Below are positions 35,076 through 44,687 of a stretch of DNA of 64,000 nt, in pieces. A program made the position numbers and the translations under genes. Location: positions 1 to 64,000 of the forward strand of contig CAJYXJ010000021.1 in assembly GCA_913778085.1 (NCBI GenBank), read 5' to 3'. The stretch comes from an uncultured Chryseobacterium sp. GTDB taxonomy: Bacteria; Bacteroidota; Bacteroidia; Flavobacteriales; Weeksellaceae. The notes beneath the pieces are model-generated. The model saw only the letters and a list, made by a program, of their open reading frames with translations, did not search any database and was not told where the DNA came from. Positions within the stretch are counted from its first letter, which is position 1. Every line of letters begins with the position of its first letter.

Positions 35076-35960
35076 TTATTGTAAAGCTTCCTCAGCAGTC
35101 TGCCAGGAGATATCAGGATAACATGCGTTATCCAGTTCATCATGATGGGCGGCGAACATGCTGTACAGGTACTGCATCTGCTGCCAGGCCGGATAAAGCT
35201 CATGTTCTCCTTCAGGATGCACCTTTCTTACTTTCTCGATCGTTTCTTTAAACTGGTCAAGTATTCCTTGATTCTCCATACGGAAAGGGGTACCGAATAC
35301 TTTTGCGCTTAACGGCACAAGATCTTCAGGGCTTACCCGGAAGCCGGCAATACGCAAAAATCTGGGAGCTGCATTGTCCAGTGCGGCAGCAGCGGTAAAG
35401 GCAGCCGTATCTTCAAGGGATGTAAAATCGATTTTCCAGTCGGACTTGCCTTTGTAATACGCAATACTTTTGTTTTTCTGATCCAGTAGCGGAATCCCGA
35501 AACGCAGGACATAGGAAAAAGCACCGTTGAAGACAGAGGTCAGCCTGATCGGTCGGCTTTCAGCAATTCGGCTGAAGGTTTTCCGCAAATCAAAATTCCG
35601 GTTGCAGCCTTCAGCGAGCTGGGTATAATCGGTGCAGAAATCGGAAGGGATAAAGCGGGGAACACCGGCGTCGACGGCGGCGTCCAGCAGCTGAGACTGG
35701 GCTTCCACAATTACTTCATGCAGACCCGCCAGGGCGGATACCACGCAGGATACTCCTGAACAGGCAGCCTGCAGCTGCGAAGGATCGTTAAAATCAGCTG
35801 TAAAAATCAGGACTCCGGCTTCCCGTAAGGCTTCTGTCTTTTCCGGATTGCTTTCCGGACGGACAACAGCTCTTACTTGTGCGCCTTTTGCAAGCAGTGC
35901 CCGGCAGATCTTTTCTCCCAGGTTTCCGGTAGCACCGGCGACCAAAATGATATTTTCCAT
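35076..35960 (-). CDS. NmrA-like NAD(P)-binding oxidoreductase
   Basis: A 294-residue atypical SDR of the NmrA/isoflavone-reductase-like group. The Rossmann motif is VAGATGNLGEKICRALL near residue 6, followed by VRAVVRPESNPEK, which favours NADP(H). FNGAFSYVLRFGIPLLD and the central KSDWKIDFTSLEDTAAF are family segments. The reaction is not known. It follows a Crp-type regulator gene by 74 bp on the same strand and is probably co-transcribed with it. Confidence 0.82.
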   Translation of the reverse strand: MENIILVAGATGNLGEKICRALLAKGAQVRAVVRPESNPEKTEALREAGVLIFTADFNDPSQLQAACSGVSCVVSALAGLHEVIVEAQSQLLDAAVDAGVPRFIPSDFCTDYTQLAEGCNRNFDLRKTFSRIAESRPIRLTSVFNGAFSYVLRFGIPLLDQKNKSIAYYKGKSDWKIDFTSLEDTAAFTAAAALDNAAPRFLRIAGFRVSPEDLVPLSAKVFGTPFRMENQGILDQFKETIEKVRKVHPEGEHELYPAWQQMQYLYSMFAAHHDELDNACYPDISWQTAEEALQ

Positions 35961-36034
35961 AATTCTAATGTTGTTTGATCATCAAAACTATGAATTATCG
36001 GTACGCCCGCAACTACCATTTGGTAGATTTTGCA

Positions 36035-36598
36035 TCAACGGATGTTTTTCCGGATCCGGCTGAGGGCATTCGGGGTAATTCCCAGATACGAGGCCAGCTG
36101 TTTCACGGATACATGCTGCATAAAATCCGGTTGCTGCAGAAACTGAAGGTAGCGTTCTTCTACCGTAAGGGTCTGGAACCGGATGATTTCATCGATCATC
36201 CGCATCGCCATTGATTCCCATATTTTCCGTCCGAATTCCTGCCATGCGGGAAACTGATTATACAGCATTTCCATATCTTTTCTTTCGATGTACCAGAGTT
36301 CGGTTTCTTCTACCGCTTCAATATTGAAGCGGGTGGGCTGCTGAGGTTTAAAACTTGATATTTCCGTAAAAAATTCCCCGGGCAGCACGATCCAGGCCGT
36401 CAGTTCCCGGTCATCCCCATAAATAAAACGCAGGGCACCGCTTTTGAGAAAATAATACCGGTCTGCAACCTGTCCCCGTTTCAGGAGCAGCTGCTTTTTC
36501 CGGACTGTCTTAAAATGGAACCTGGAAATGACAAAGGGCAGGTCATCTTCACTCAGACGGTCTGCTTCTGTTCTGATGAAATGAATGAGTTCCTGCAT
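36035..36598 (-). CDS. Crp/Fnr-family transcriptional regulator
   Basis: A 187-residue regulator with an N-terminal cyclic-nucleotide-binding-type beta-barrel (LLLKRGQVADRYYFLKSGAL, then ELTAWIVLPGEFF) and a C-terminal helix-turn-helix (SVKQLASYLGITPNALSRIR). It lacks obvious iron-sulphur cysteines, so it is not FNR-like. This type is abundant in Bacteroidota and usually controls a neighbouring gene, here probably the NmrA-like reductase. Confidence 0.88.
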   Translation of the reverse strand: MQELIHFIRTEADRLSEDDLPFVISRFHFKTVRKKQLLLKRGQVADRYYFLKSGALRFIYGDDRELTAWIVLPGEFFTEISSFKPQQPTRFNIEAVEETELWYIERKDMEMLYNQFPAWQEFGRKIWESMAMRMIDEIIRFQTLTVEERYLQFLQQPDFMQHVSVKQLASYLGITPNALSRIRKNIR

Positions 36599-37112
36599 AG
36601 GTTGCCGATAAGTTTATTAATTACGCTTGAAACAAATGTATTGTAAAATTTTGAATTAAGACAGAAGATGTAATTTTTACTGCAGATTATAAAGGCTTAA
36701 CCATCAGGATTGACGTTTTTATTTATAGTGAAAACTTCTGCGGATGTCAAGGTCGACAGTGTGGGTCAAAGTACCGCAGCCACCGATTACTGCCGTTTCC
36801 TTAAATTAGGAAGTATCAAAATCAAAGATTTTTGAAACTTTTGTGGACTTATTTCGTATTTGATATTCGGTTTTGTTTTAGGATGTATTTTGAATCTTTA
36901 ATGGTTAAAATTTCTGCGGTTTGAGGTAAACCTTGGATGTGTGCAGATTTTCACAGATCAATAACGAGCAAAACGTATTTTCAAAGCTTCAGTCTATATC
37001 TCATGTGCCGCATAGGTCAAATTTCTAATGGACTAAATGATCTTTAAAGTGGTTTTAAAAAATCGTTTGTCAATTCCTTAGAGGATCATTAAATTAGCCA
37101 AAACTAAACTTA
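36599..37112. other. Intergenic stretch without a gene
   Basis: About 510 bp between the divergent Crp-type and fucosidase genes. No gene, hairpin or known repeat is recognised. TAAATTAG at about 37092 could be the -7 region of the fucosidase promoter. Confidence 0.45.
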
Positions 37113-38555
37113 ATGTTCATCAGACCGAAAACAAAGACCTTGTTGCTTTCATCATTACTCATTTCCTCTGCTTTCTTTTCACAGGCGCATAACGTTTCCG
37201 AAGGTTATCAGAAGCCTACGGATCCCCTGGTAGTACAGAATCTTGAAAACTGGCAGGATTTAAAATTTGGATTGTTCATGCATTGGGGAACATACAGCCA
37301 GTGGGGAATTGTGGAAAGCTGGAGCCTTTGCCCGGAAGACGAATCCTGGACCCGGCGGAAACCGGAACATGGGAAATCGTATTATGAATATCTGAAAAAT
37401 TACGAAAACTTACAGACCACATTCAATCCGACGCAGTTCAATCCGCAGAAATGGGCGGATGCGGCAAAAAAGGCAGGAATGAAATATGTAGTGTTTACCA
37501 CGAAACACCATGACGGGTTTGCGATGTTCGATACCAAAGAGTCTGATTATAAAATAACGTCCCTAAAAACCCCTTTTTCCAGAAATCCGAAAGCGGATGT
37601 AACGAAAGAGATTTTCAATACCTTCAGAAACGAAGGATTTAAGATCGGAGCGTATTTCTCCAAACCCGACTGGCATTCCGATGATTACTGGTGGTCCTAC
37701 TTCCCACCGAAAGACAGGAATGTGAATTATGATCCGAAAAAATACCCCGAACGATGGGAAAACTTTAAAAAATTCACCTTTAACCAGTTAAATGAAATTA
37801 CTTCCCGCTATGGTAAAATAGACATTCTTTGGCTGGACGGAGGCTGGGTGCGTCCATTCAACACCATCGATCCGAAAGTAGAATGGCAGCGGACGATTAA
37901 GGTGGAGCAGGACATCGATATGGGCAAGATCGGAACCATGGCCCGTAACAATCAGCCGGGAATTATCGTGGTAGACCGCACTGTTCCCGGGAGATGGGAA
38001 AATTATGTTACGCCGGAACAAGCCGTTCCTGAAAAAGCCCTGGATATTCCGTGGGAGAGCTGTATTACGATGGGTGACTCATTTTCCTACGTGCCGGACG
38101 ACAACTATAAATCTTCCCAGAAAATCATAGAGACCCTGGTGAAAATCATTTCCAGGGGCGGAAACTACCTGATGAATATCGCTCCCGGCCCGAACGGTGA
38201 TTATGATCCGATTGTTTACGAAAGATTGAATGAAATTTCAGGCTGGATGGATAAAAACCAGTCGGCGGTATTTGCAACGCGCAGCATTGCTCCTTATCAT
38301 GACGGCAATTTTTATTATACCCGGAGCAAAGACGGAAAGACGGTGAATGTTTTCCATCTGGATGAAAAATCGGAATACCAATCTCCATCAGCCTTACACT
38401 TTGGAATCCCTGAAAATTACAACCCAAAATCCTTGAAAGTACTTGGGCTGTCAGGAAAGATTCACTGGAAGAAAACCGGAAATTCCATCGACGTTCAGCT
38501 GCCGGAACAGAGAGCCGGATTAAAATATGCCACCGTTATCCAAATCGTTCAGTAA
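37113..38555 (+). CDS. Alpha-L-fucosidase (GH29), exported
   Basis: Retaining glycoside hydrolase that removes terminal alpha-L-fucose. A signal peptide covers about residues 1-26 (LLLSSLLISSAFFSQA). The catalytic GH29 domain shows LKFGLFMHWGTYS, YVVFTTKHHDGFAMF and the nucleophile Asp near 242 in ILWLDGGWV; DNYKSSQKIIETLVKIISRG and NYLMNIAPGPNG close the barrel. The length of 480 residues is typical of enzymes without a binding module. Its stop TAA overlaps the ATG of the next gene (TAATG), so the two glycosidases are translationally coupled and likely act on one fucosylated glycan. Confidence 0.94.
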   Translation: MFIRPKTKTLLLSSLLISSAFFSQAHNVSEGYQKPTDPLVVQNLENWQDLKFGLFMHWGTYSQWGIVESWSLCPEDESWTRRKPEHGKSYYEYLKNYENLQTTFNPTQFNPQKWADAAKKAGMKYVVFTTKHHDGFAMFDTKESDYKITSLKTPFSRNPKADVTKEIFNTFRNEGFKIGAYFSKPDWHSDDYWWSYFPPKDRNVNYDPKKYPERWENFKKFTFNQLNEITSRYGKIDILWLDGGWVRPFNTIDPKVEWQRTIKVEQDIDMGKIGTMARNNQPGIIVVDRTVPGRWENYVTPEQAVPEKALDIPWESCITMGDSFSYVPDDNYKSSQKIIETLVKIISRGGNYLMNIAPGPNGDYDPIVYERLNEISGWMDKNQSAVFATRSIAPYHDGNFYYTRSKDGKTVNVFHLDEKSEYQSPSALHFGIPENYNPKSLKVLGLSGKIHWKKTGNSIDVQLPEQRAGLKYATVIQIVQ

Positions 38556-41212
38556 TGAAATTAAATTTTACACTTATCGGAATTTCATTATGGGGTTCCG
38601 TTTTTATTTCTGCTCAGAAACCCTTGTATAAAGATCCGAAACAGCCGGTAGAAGTCAGGGTTCAGGATCTCCTGAAAAGAATGACGCCGGAAGAAAAATT
38701 CTGGCAGTGCTTCATGATCCCCGGGGATCTCGACCATGTTCCGAAAGGGCAGTATGCTCACGGAATTTTCGGGTTGCAGGTAAGTGCCGGCAACCAGGGC
38801 GGCGGGGCAGCAGGACAGATGCTCACGTACAATGCCAACGAAGATGCGGAGAAACTAACCAGAAAAATCAATGCTATCCAGAAATATTTCATTGAGGAAT
38901 CCAGACTGGGAATTCCGATTATTCCGTTTGACGAAGCTCTGCACGGCCTGGTCCGGGAAGGAGCTACCGCCTTTCCACAGGCCATCGGTCTTGCCGCGAC
39001 GTTTAATCCTGAACTCATGAAGCAGGTCTCAACAGCGATTGCCAAAGAATCAAAACTGAGGGGGATCCGGCAGATCCTGACGCCGGTGGTGAATTTAGCC
39101 AGCGATGTCCGTTGGGGAAGAACGGAAGAAACCTATGGTGAAGATCCGTTCCTGACTTCAGTGATGGGTGTAAGCTTTGTCAGCTCCTTTGAAAACATGG
39201 GAATTATCACCACGCCGAAACACTTCCTGGCCAACGTCGGGGAAGGCGGCCGTGATTCGTATCCGATCCACTGGAGCGGAAGGTATCTGGAAGAAACGCA
39301 CCTGGTTCCGTTTGAAAAAGCCTTTCATCAGGGAAAAAGCAGGTCGGTGATGACTTCCTATAATCTACTGGACGGAAGGCCTTCGACGGCCAACCACTGG
39401 CTGCTGACAGAAAAATTAAAGAAAGAATGGAATTTCAAAGGTTTCGTGATCAGCGATGCCAGTGCAGTGGGCGGAGCCAATGTGCTGCATTTTACGGCAA
39501 AAGATTATGACGATGCCTCGGCACAGGCCATCAACGCCGGGCTGGATGTGATTTTCCAGACCGAATACAAGCACTACCAGCTTTTTATCCCGCCGTTTCT
39601 GGACGGACGTATTTCAAAAGAACGGATTGATGATGCCGTGGCAAGAGTACTTAGGGCGAAATTTGAACTTGGGCTTTTTGAGAACCCTTATGTTTCAGAT
39701 AAAGATATTCAGGATTTAAGAAAAATAAACCATAAGCCGTTGGCGGAAAAAACCGCTGTGGAATCTTTCGTCCTGTTGCAGAACGATAACAAAACACTTC
39801 CTGTTCCGGAAAATGTGAAAAAGATATTGGTAGTGGGAACTGATGCAGCCGATGCAAGGCTGGGCGGTTACTCAGGGCCGGGAAATAAAAAAGTAAGCAT
39901 TCTCGACGGAATCCGGAACTTTGTTAAAAACAGAAATATTGAGATCACCTATTCAAAAGGAATCGACTGGAACCTGAAAAAATTTGTTACTGTTCCCGCT
40001 GATTTTTTATCTTCCGCCAATGGCAAAGGTCTGAAAGGTAGTTATTTTGCGAACCCAGATTTAAAAGGCACTCCTGTATTTGAAAAACAAAACGAACAGC
40101 TTAATTTCAAATGGACCTTATATTCGCCGGATCCTGAAAAGCTGCAACCTGATAACTATAGCGTACGCTGGACCGGAAAACTGCAGGCCCCGGATTCCGG
40201 GAAGTACCAGCTGGGACTGCGCGGCAACGATGGTTTCCGATTGTACATCAACGGAAAATTACTGATCGATAACTGGGAGAAGCTGAGCTATTCCACCAAA
40301 ACGATTGATTTTGACTTTATAAAAGGTCAATCCTGTGATATTACTGTAGAATTCCACGAAAACAGAGGGGAAGCTAACATCGAGCTCATCTGGAATTATG
40401 GATTAAATGATGAGCAGAAAGATTTTGACGAAGCTTTAAAACAGGCCAAAAATGCAGATTATATCATTGTAACCGCAGGAATTCACGAAGGGGAATTCCA
40501 GGATCGCTCTTCGCTGAGCCTGCCGGGAAACCAGGAACCATTTATTCATGAAATTTCAAAATTGAACAAGCCGGTTGCCGTGGTATTGGTAGGAGGTTCT
40601 GCCATCAAAACAACAGGCTGGAAAGATGAGGTCGGGGCCATTCTCGATGTCTGGTATCCCGGTGAAGAAGGCGGAAATGCCGTAGCCAAAGTACTTTTCG
40701 GAGCAGAAAATCCTTCGGGGAAACTGCCTGTGACTTTTCCTGTGGAAGAAGGGCAGCTGCCGTTATCTTATAATCATCACCCGACCGGAAGAGGGAACGA
40801 TTATTACGACCTGAGCGGCGAACCGCTATATCCGTTCGGTTTTGGATTAAGCTATACCACTTTTGAAATTTCCGGTTTACAGTTGAATCATACAAAATTT
40901 ACTGATAATGAAAGTATTATTGCGAAGGTGAATGTAAAAAATACCGGCTCAAAAGCAGGCAGTGAAGTGATACAGCTGTATGTAAAAGATCTGCTAGCCT
41001 CGGTTTCAAGACCGGTAATCGAGCTGAAAGGTTTCCAGAAAGTTCATTTAAAACCGGGAGAATCAAAGCAGATTACCATAGAAGTTCCGGTAAAGGAGAT
41101 GCAGTTTCTTGATGAAAAGATGAACTGGACCATAGAAAAAGGGACGTACCGGATTTTGGTTGGGAATTCTTCGAAGAATTTGGCCTTGAAAGAGAATATT
41201 GAAGTGGAATAA
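38555..41212 (+). CDS. GH3 beta-glucosidase-type hydrolase with PA14 domain
   Basis: Exported 885-residue glycoside hydrolase family 3 enzyme. A signal peptide covers about 1-20. The N-terminal (beta/alpha)8 domain has EALHGLVREGATAFPQA and the nucleophile Asp near 301 in VISDASAVGG. The second domain is split by a PA14 module (about 495-640; RGNDGFRLYINGKLLIDNWE), as in PA14-bearing beta-glucosidases, and continues with VTAGIHEGEFQDRSSLSLPG. A fibronectin-III-like domain closes the protein (SRPVIELKGFQKVHLKPGES). Specificity (glucosidase, xylosidase) is not determined by sequence alone. No SusC/SusD pair is adjacent. Confidence 0.93.
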   Translation: MKLNFTLIGISLWGSVFISAQKPLYKDPKQPVEVRVQDLLKRMTPEEKFWQCFMIPGDLDHVPKGQYAHGIFGLQVSAGNQGGGAAGQMLTYNANEDAEKLTRKINAIQKYFIEESRLGIPIIPFDEALHGLVREGATAFPQAIGLAATFNPELMKQVSTAIAKESKLRGIRQILTPVVNLASDVRWGRTEETYGEDPFLTSVMGVSFVSSFENMGIITTPKHFLANVGEGGRDSYPIHWSGRYLEETHLVPFEKAFHQGKSRSVMTSYNLLDGRPSTANHWLLTEKLKKEWNFKGFVISDASAVGGANVLHFTAKDYDDASAQAINAGLDVIFQTEYKHYQLFIPPFLDGRISKERIDDAVARVLRAKFELGLFENPYVSDKDIQDLRKINHKPLAEKTAVESFVLLQNDNKTLPVPENVKKILVVGTDAADARLGGYSGPGNKKVSILDGIRNFVKNRNIEITYSKGIDWNLKKFVTVPADFLSSANGKGLKGSYFANPDLKGTPVFEKQNEQLNFKWTLYSPDPEKLQPDNYSVRWTGKLQAPDSGKYQLGLRGNDGFRLYINGKLLIDNWEKLSYSTKTIDFDFIKGQSCDITVEFHENRGEANIELIWNYGLNDEQKDFDEALKQAKNADYIIVTAGIHEGEFQDRSSLSLPGNQEPFIHEISKLNKPVAVVLVGGSAIKTTGWKDEVGAILDVWYPGEEGGNAVAKVLFGAENPSGKLPVTFPVEEGQLPLSYNHHPTGRGNDYYDLSGEPLYPFGFGLSYTTFEISGLQLNHTKFTDNESIIAKVNVKNTGSKAGSEVIQLYVKDLLASVSRPVIELKGFQKVHLKPGESKQITIEVPVKEMQFLDEKMNWTIEKGTYRILVGNSSKNLALKENIEVE

Positions 41213-41221
41213 ATCTGAAAT

Positions 41222-42259
41222 TCATCCCAAAGATAGAGAGGAATTAGCTTTCATATAGGCTTTTAGATTTCCAATCATAATATAAAGAAACAGGAAGCCT
41301 AACAATGATAAAAATGCGATCATCATATAGTTATTCTGATTTTGTGATTCAGTAACCTTTGTTAAATCGATAAACGAAATATTCCTATCTCGCACTTGCT
41401 GTATCTGAATATCAGAGTAGTAAAGATATTTATCAAAAAGATTCGGTTTTTTTGTTTCTGATATCTTCTTCTCATATTCATCTTTATCGATACCTATAGT
41501 TATATTATCCTCTTTTTTAAATGATTTCAAAAATGCTTCGTCACTTAATAAAGCATTATAATTTATTCCGGATATTAAAAATGAAAAGCCAGGGTAATTG
41601 ACCATATTAATTTCAAATTTTCTGCTTCTTTTTGCTCCTTTTATGGTTTTGATTTCAGTATTTAATTTTCCTGTGACAAAAACGAAATTACTATTTTCAA
41701 TTTTTCCGAAGTGGTAAAAGTGGCTTGAAAAATAAAATGATACTACCATCAGAATTCCGCAGATTATGGAATATTTAAGATATTTCTTACAGGCCATTTT
41801 TTCATTTAATTTTTTATCGATTTTTATCTTTCGGCTTATTTGAGAATAGAACTGATGAAAATTTGAGTATTCCTTATCAATAAAGGTTAATTTCTTGTTC
41901 CCGTTTAGAATAAGATGATATTCTACCCACGAGTTGTATTTACCAGAGAATTTTTCAGAATAATGGGATTGTATTTCCGAAAATTTATAAGTTTTTGTTT
42001 TAAAAAATCTTTTAATTTCAAAAGAGTCTGTATAAACATATATAACTTTTTGACCAAACAGATAAAAAATACAATACAATATAAAAGAACCACATATAAG
42101 GAAAGATAATATCCGAAGCCTTTCTTCATAAATATTTCTCGGTTGGAAAGCAGTTAATCTTAAAAAAAATAAAAAGACGATAAATACGATTCCGAGAATT
42201 ATTATACCTGTATTTGTTATGCTCGTTTTTGATTTTACGATTAATTTATCTTTCATCAT
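41222..42259 (-). CDS. Membrane protein of unknown function with PH-like segment
   Basis: A 345-residue protein not assigned to a family. Two membrane helices near the N-terminus (about 14-32 and 48-68) are followed by a PH-like beta segment (VYTDSFEIKRFFKTKTYKFS), another helix (about 160-178), a soluble region and a C-terminal helix (about 310-330). The coding DNA is strikingly AT-rich compared with the glycosidase genes beside it, which may indicate acquisition. It ends 10 bp from the convergent GH3 gene. Confidence 0.65.
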   Translation of the reverse strand: MMKDKLIVKSKTSITNTGIIILGIVFIVFLFFLRLTAFQPRNIYEERLRILSFLICGSFILYCIFYLFGQKVIYVYTDSFEIKRFFKTKTYKFSEIQSHYSEKFSGKYNSWVEYHLILNGNKKLTFIDKEYSNFHQFYSQISRKIKIDKKLNEKMACKKYLKYSIICGILMVVSFYFSSHFYHFGKIENSNFVFVTGKLNTEIKTIKGAKRSRKFEINMVNYPGFSFLISGINYNALLSDEAFLKSFKKEDNITIGIDKDEYEKKISETKKPNLFDKYLYYSDIQIQQVRDRNISFIDLTKVTESQNQNNYMMIAFLSLLGFLFLYIMIGNLKAYMKANSSLSLG

Positions 42260-42457
42260 TTTTATAATTCATGTTTGTTTTGAGAAATAAATTTCAAAAT
42301 TAAAAATTTAAGCATCACTAATGGGGAAATCCGTCAATTTATATTTTTTTTGAGATATCAATTTTCATTATGATAAAATTTTGGTACAGAAAATGCAATC
42401 AGCAATTTGATAATCAGAATGATGTATTCTTTAAAATCATTCAAAAAAGTAAATGTC

Positions 42458-42721
42458 ATGAAAAAGTTTTTTATATCGGCCGTTTTATTGATCGGATTAT
42501 CAATGAACGTTTACGGACAGAGACGTCCGCCTGCACCGCCACATCCTTCTAAAGGTCAGCTGGTCAACAGCAAATCTCAGGAGCTTGCACAAAAATACAA
42601 TCGAGAGCGAAAGCTTATCCTGAATCATCCTCTGGCCACGAAAAAAATGAAGAGAGACCAGCTAAGAGCACTAAATGAAAGATACGCCAATGAAAAACGC
42701 CTGTTGAGAAGTGCGAGATAG
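42458..42721 (+). CDS. Small exported basic protein
   Basis: An 87-residue protein starting with a signal peptide (MKKFFISAVLLIGLSMNVYG, cleavage before QRRPP). The mature chain of about 67 residues is rich in Arg, Lys and Pro (RRPPAPPHPSKGQ, RNRERKLI-like helices, NEKRLLRSAR) and helical in its second half. No family recognised. The ATG at 42458 is preferred over 42407 because it begins the signal peptide. A strong terminator follows. Confidence 0.65.
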   Translation: MKKFFISAVLLIGLSMNVYGQRRPPAPPHPSKGQLVNSKSQELAQKYNRERKLILNHPLATKKMKRDQLRALNERYANEKRLLRSAR

Positions 42722-42746
42722 CATCAACTGTTTAACGTAATACATA

Positions 42747-42784
42747 AAAAGCCTGTTCCATTTGGTTGGAACGGGCTTTTTATA
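42747..42784 (+). terminator. Terminator after the small exported protein
   Basis: AAAAGCCTGTTCC and GGAACGGGCTTTT pair around a short loop, followed by TATAT. Confidence 0.8.
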
Positions 42785-42999
42785 TTTGGTTCTTTCTAAA
42801 AACTTTAGCCTTCGACAGTCTTTTTCCTAATGAATTAAAATAACGAAAATTCGACTCTATTTAATTTATATTTTTTCTGTTATTGGAGTAGAAAGTAAAA
42901 ATCAGATGATTAAAGAAAATTTTAGATAAATCCTCTTTTCTAAAGTGACAAATTAGTTTATTTTGATACTTATTACCTTTGATTATAATACTAATACAA

Positions 43000-43040
43000 G
43001 GAACTTCCAGCATCCGGCTTCCTTCTTTCAACCGCTTCAC
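43000..43040 (+). repeat. Dispersed short repeat (CTTCCAGC family), copy 4
   Basis: GGAACTTCCAGCATCCGGCT then TCCTTCTTTCAACCGCTTCAC, related to the copies at about 2558, 4161, 9131 and 45540; in the gap upstream of lpdA. Confidence 0.6.
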
Positions 43041-43178
43041 CCGATTCTATTTTGAGTTGACGTTAAAATACCTTCATTCTTTTTAAAAATCATCACGGAA
43101 ATTCACCGCCTGCCAATTTTTAAGGAATGTGCCTTTTCCGATATTTTTCCTTAAATTCGCATAAAAATTTTTATAATA

Positions 43179-44567
43179 ATGAACTACGATATTATTGTCA
43201 TCGGAAGTGGTCCTGGCGGGTATGTTACAGCGATCAGAGCAGCACAATTGGGTTTCAAAACTGCCATTATCGAAAAGGAAAACTTAGGGGGGATCTGCCT
43301 GAACTGGGGATGTATTCCGACGAAAGCTTTGTTAAAATCTGCGCAGGTTTTTCATTATATTAACCACGCTGAAGATTACGGATTAAATAAAGTGGAAGGG
43401 ACTTTTGAATTCCCGAATGTGATCCAGAGAAGCCGTGGCGTAGCCAACAAAATGAGCAAAGGGATTGAATTCCTGATGAAGAAAAATAAGATCGATGTGA
43501 TCATGGGAACCGCAAAGGTTCAGAAAGGTAAAAAAGTTTCCGTTACCGATAAAGAAGGAAAAACAACAGAATATACCGGGACGCACATTATTATCGCTAC
43601 CGGAGCACGTTCCAGAGAATTGCCGAACCTGCCGCAGGATGGTAAAAAAGTAATCGGATACCGACAGGCATTGTCTCTTCCGGAGCAGCCGAAATCAATG
43701 ATCGTTGTAGGATCAGGAGCAATCGGGGTAGAATTTGCCGATTTCTACAATACAATGGGGACAAAAGTTACTGTGGTGGAATTTATGCCGAACATCGTTC
43801 CGGTAGAAGATGAGGAAATCTCCAAACATCTTGAAAAGTCCCTTAAAAAGACCGGAATCGAGATCATGACCAATGCGTCTGTAGAAAGCGTAGATACCAG
43901 CGGAGAAGGTGTAAAAGCTACCGTAAAGACAGCAAAAGGAAACATTACCCTGGAAGCGGATATTTTACTTTCTGCCGTAGGAATTGCTGCCAATATCGAG
44001 AACATCGGCCTTGAAGAAGTGGGCATCCAGACGGATAAAGGAAGAGTACTGGTAAACGAGTGGTACGAAACTTCCGTACCGGGTTACTATGCGATTGGGG
44101 ATATCATTCCGACTCAGGCTTTGGCACACGTTGCTTCTGCAGAAGGAATTACCTGTGTGGAGAAAATCAAAGGAATGCATGTAGAGAAAATCGATTACGG
44201 CAACATCCCTGGATGTACTTACTGTCACCCTGAAGTAGCTTCTGTAGGTCTTACGGAAAAGCAGGCAAAAGAAAAAGGATACGAGATCAAAGTAGGGAAA
44301 TTTCCTCTTTCTGCCAGCGGAAAAGCAACGGCTAACGGAAATACCGACGGTTTCATCAAAGTTATTTTCGATGCGAAATACGGTGAGTGGCTAGGCTGTC
44401 ACATGATCGGAGAAGGTGTTACCGATATGGTGGCTGAAGCGGTTGTGGCAAGAAAGCTTGAAACGACAGGTCACGAAATCATCAAATCCATCCACCCGCA
44501 CCCGACGGTTTCCGAAGCAATTATGGAAGCTGCGGCGGCGGCTTATGGTGAAGTAATTCATATTTAA
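43179..44567 (+). CDS. lpdA: Dihydrolipoyl dehydrogenase (E3)
   Basis: FAD-dependent disulfide reductase that reoxidises dihydrolipoyl groups of 2-oxoacid dehydrogenase complexes with NAD+. In the 462-residue protein the FAD motif is VIGSGPGGYVTAIRAAQLG, the redox-active pair is Cys40/Cys45 in GGICLNWGCIPTK, the NAD-binding motif is VVGSGAIGVEFADFYN, and the interface His-Glu pair is in HPHPTVSEAIMEAA. Likely partner of the fused E1 at 15.9 kb and of the 2-oxoglutarate dehydrogenase. A terminator follows. Confidence 0.97.
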   Translation: MNYDIIVIGSGPGGYVTAIRAAQLGFKTAIIEKENLGGICLNWGCIPTKALLKSAQVFHYINHAEDYGLNKVEGTFEFPNVIQRSRGVANKMSKGIEFLMKKNKIDVIMGTAKVQKGKKVSVTDKEGKTTEYTGTHIIIATGARSRELPNLPQDGKKVIGYRQALSLPEQPKSMIVVGSGAIGVEFADFYNTMGTKVTVVEFMPNIVPVEDEEISKHLEKSLKKTGIEIMTNASVESVDTSGEGVKATVKTAKGNITLEADILLSAVGIAANIENIGLEEVGIQTDKGRVLVNEWYETSVPGYYAIGDIIPTQALAHVASAEGITCVEKIKGMHVEKIDYGNIPGCTYCHPEVASVGLTEKQAKEKGYEIKVGKFPLSASGKATANGNTDGFIKVIFDAKYGEWLGCHMIGEGVTDMVAEAVVARKLETTGHEIIKSIHPHPTVSEAIMEAAAAAYGEVIHI

Positions 44568-44594
44568 ATAAGCTAGATAAGTTTTAGATATTTT

Positions 44595-44627
44595 AAACCA
44601 CAGATTTTGTCTGTGGTTTTTATTTTT
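44595..44627 (+). terminator. Terminator of lpdA
   Basis: AAACCACAGA and TCTGTGGTTT form a perfect 10-bp stem, followed by a T-rich stretch. Confidence 0.85.
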
Positions 44628-44687
44628 ATCTCACTTATTTTATTAATTTTATTCAATAAAGAAAATATAAACAAATCAACATAAATT

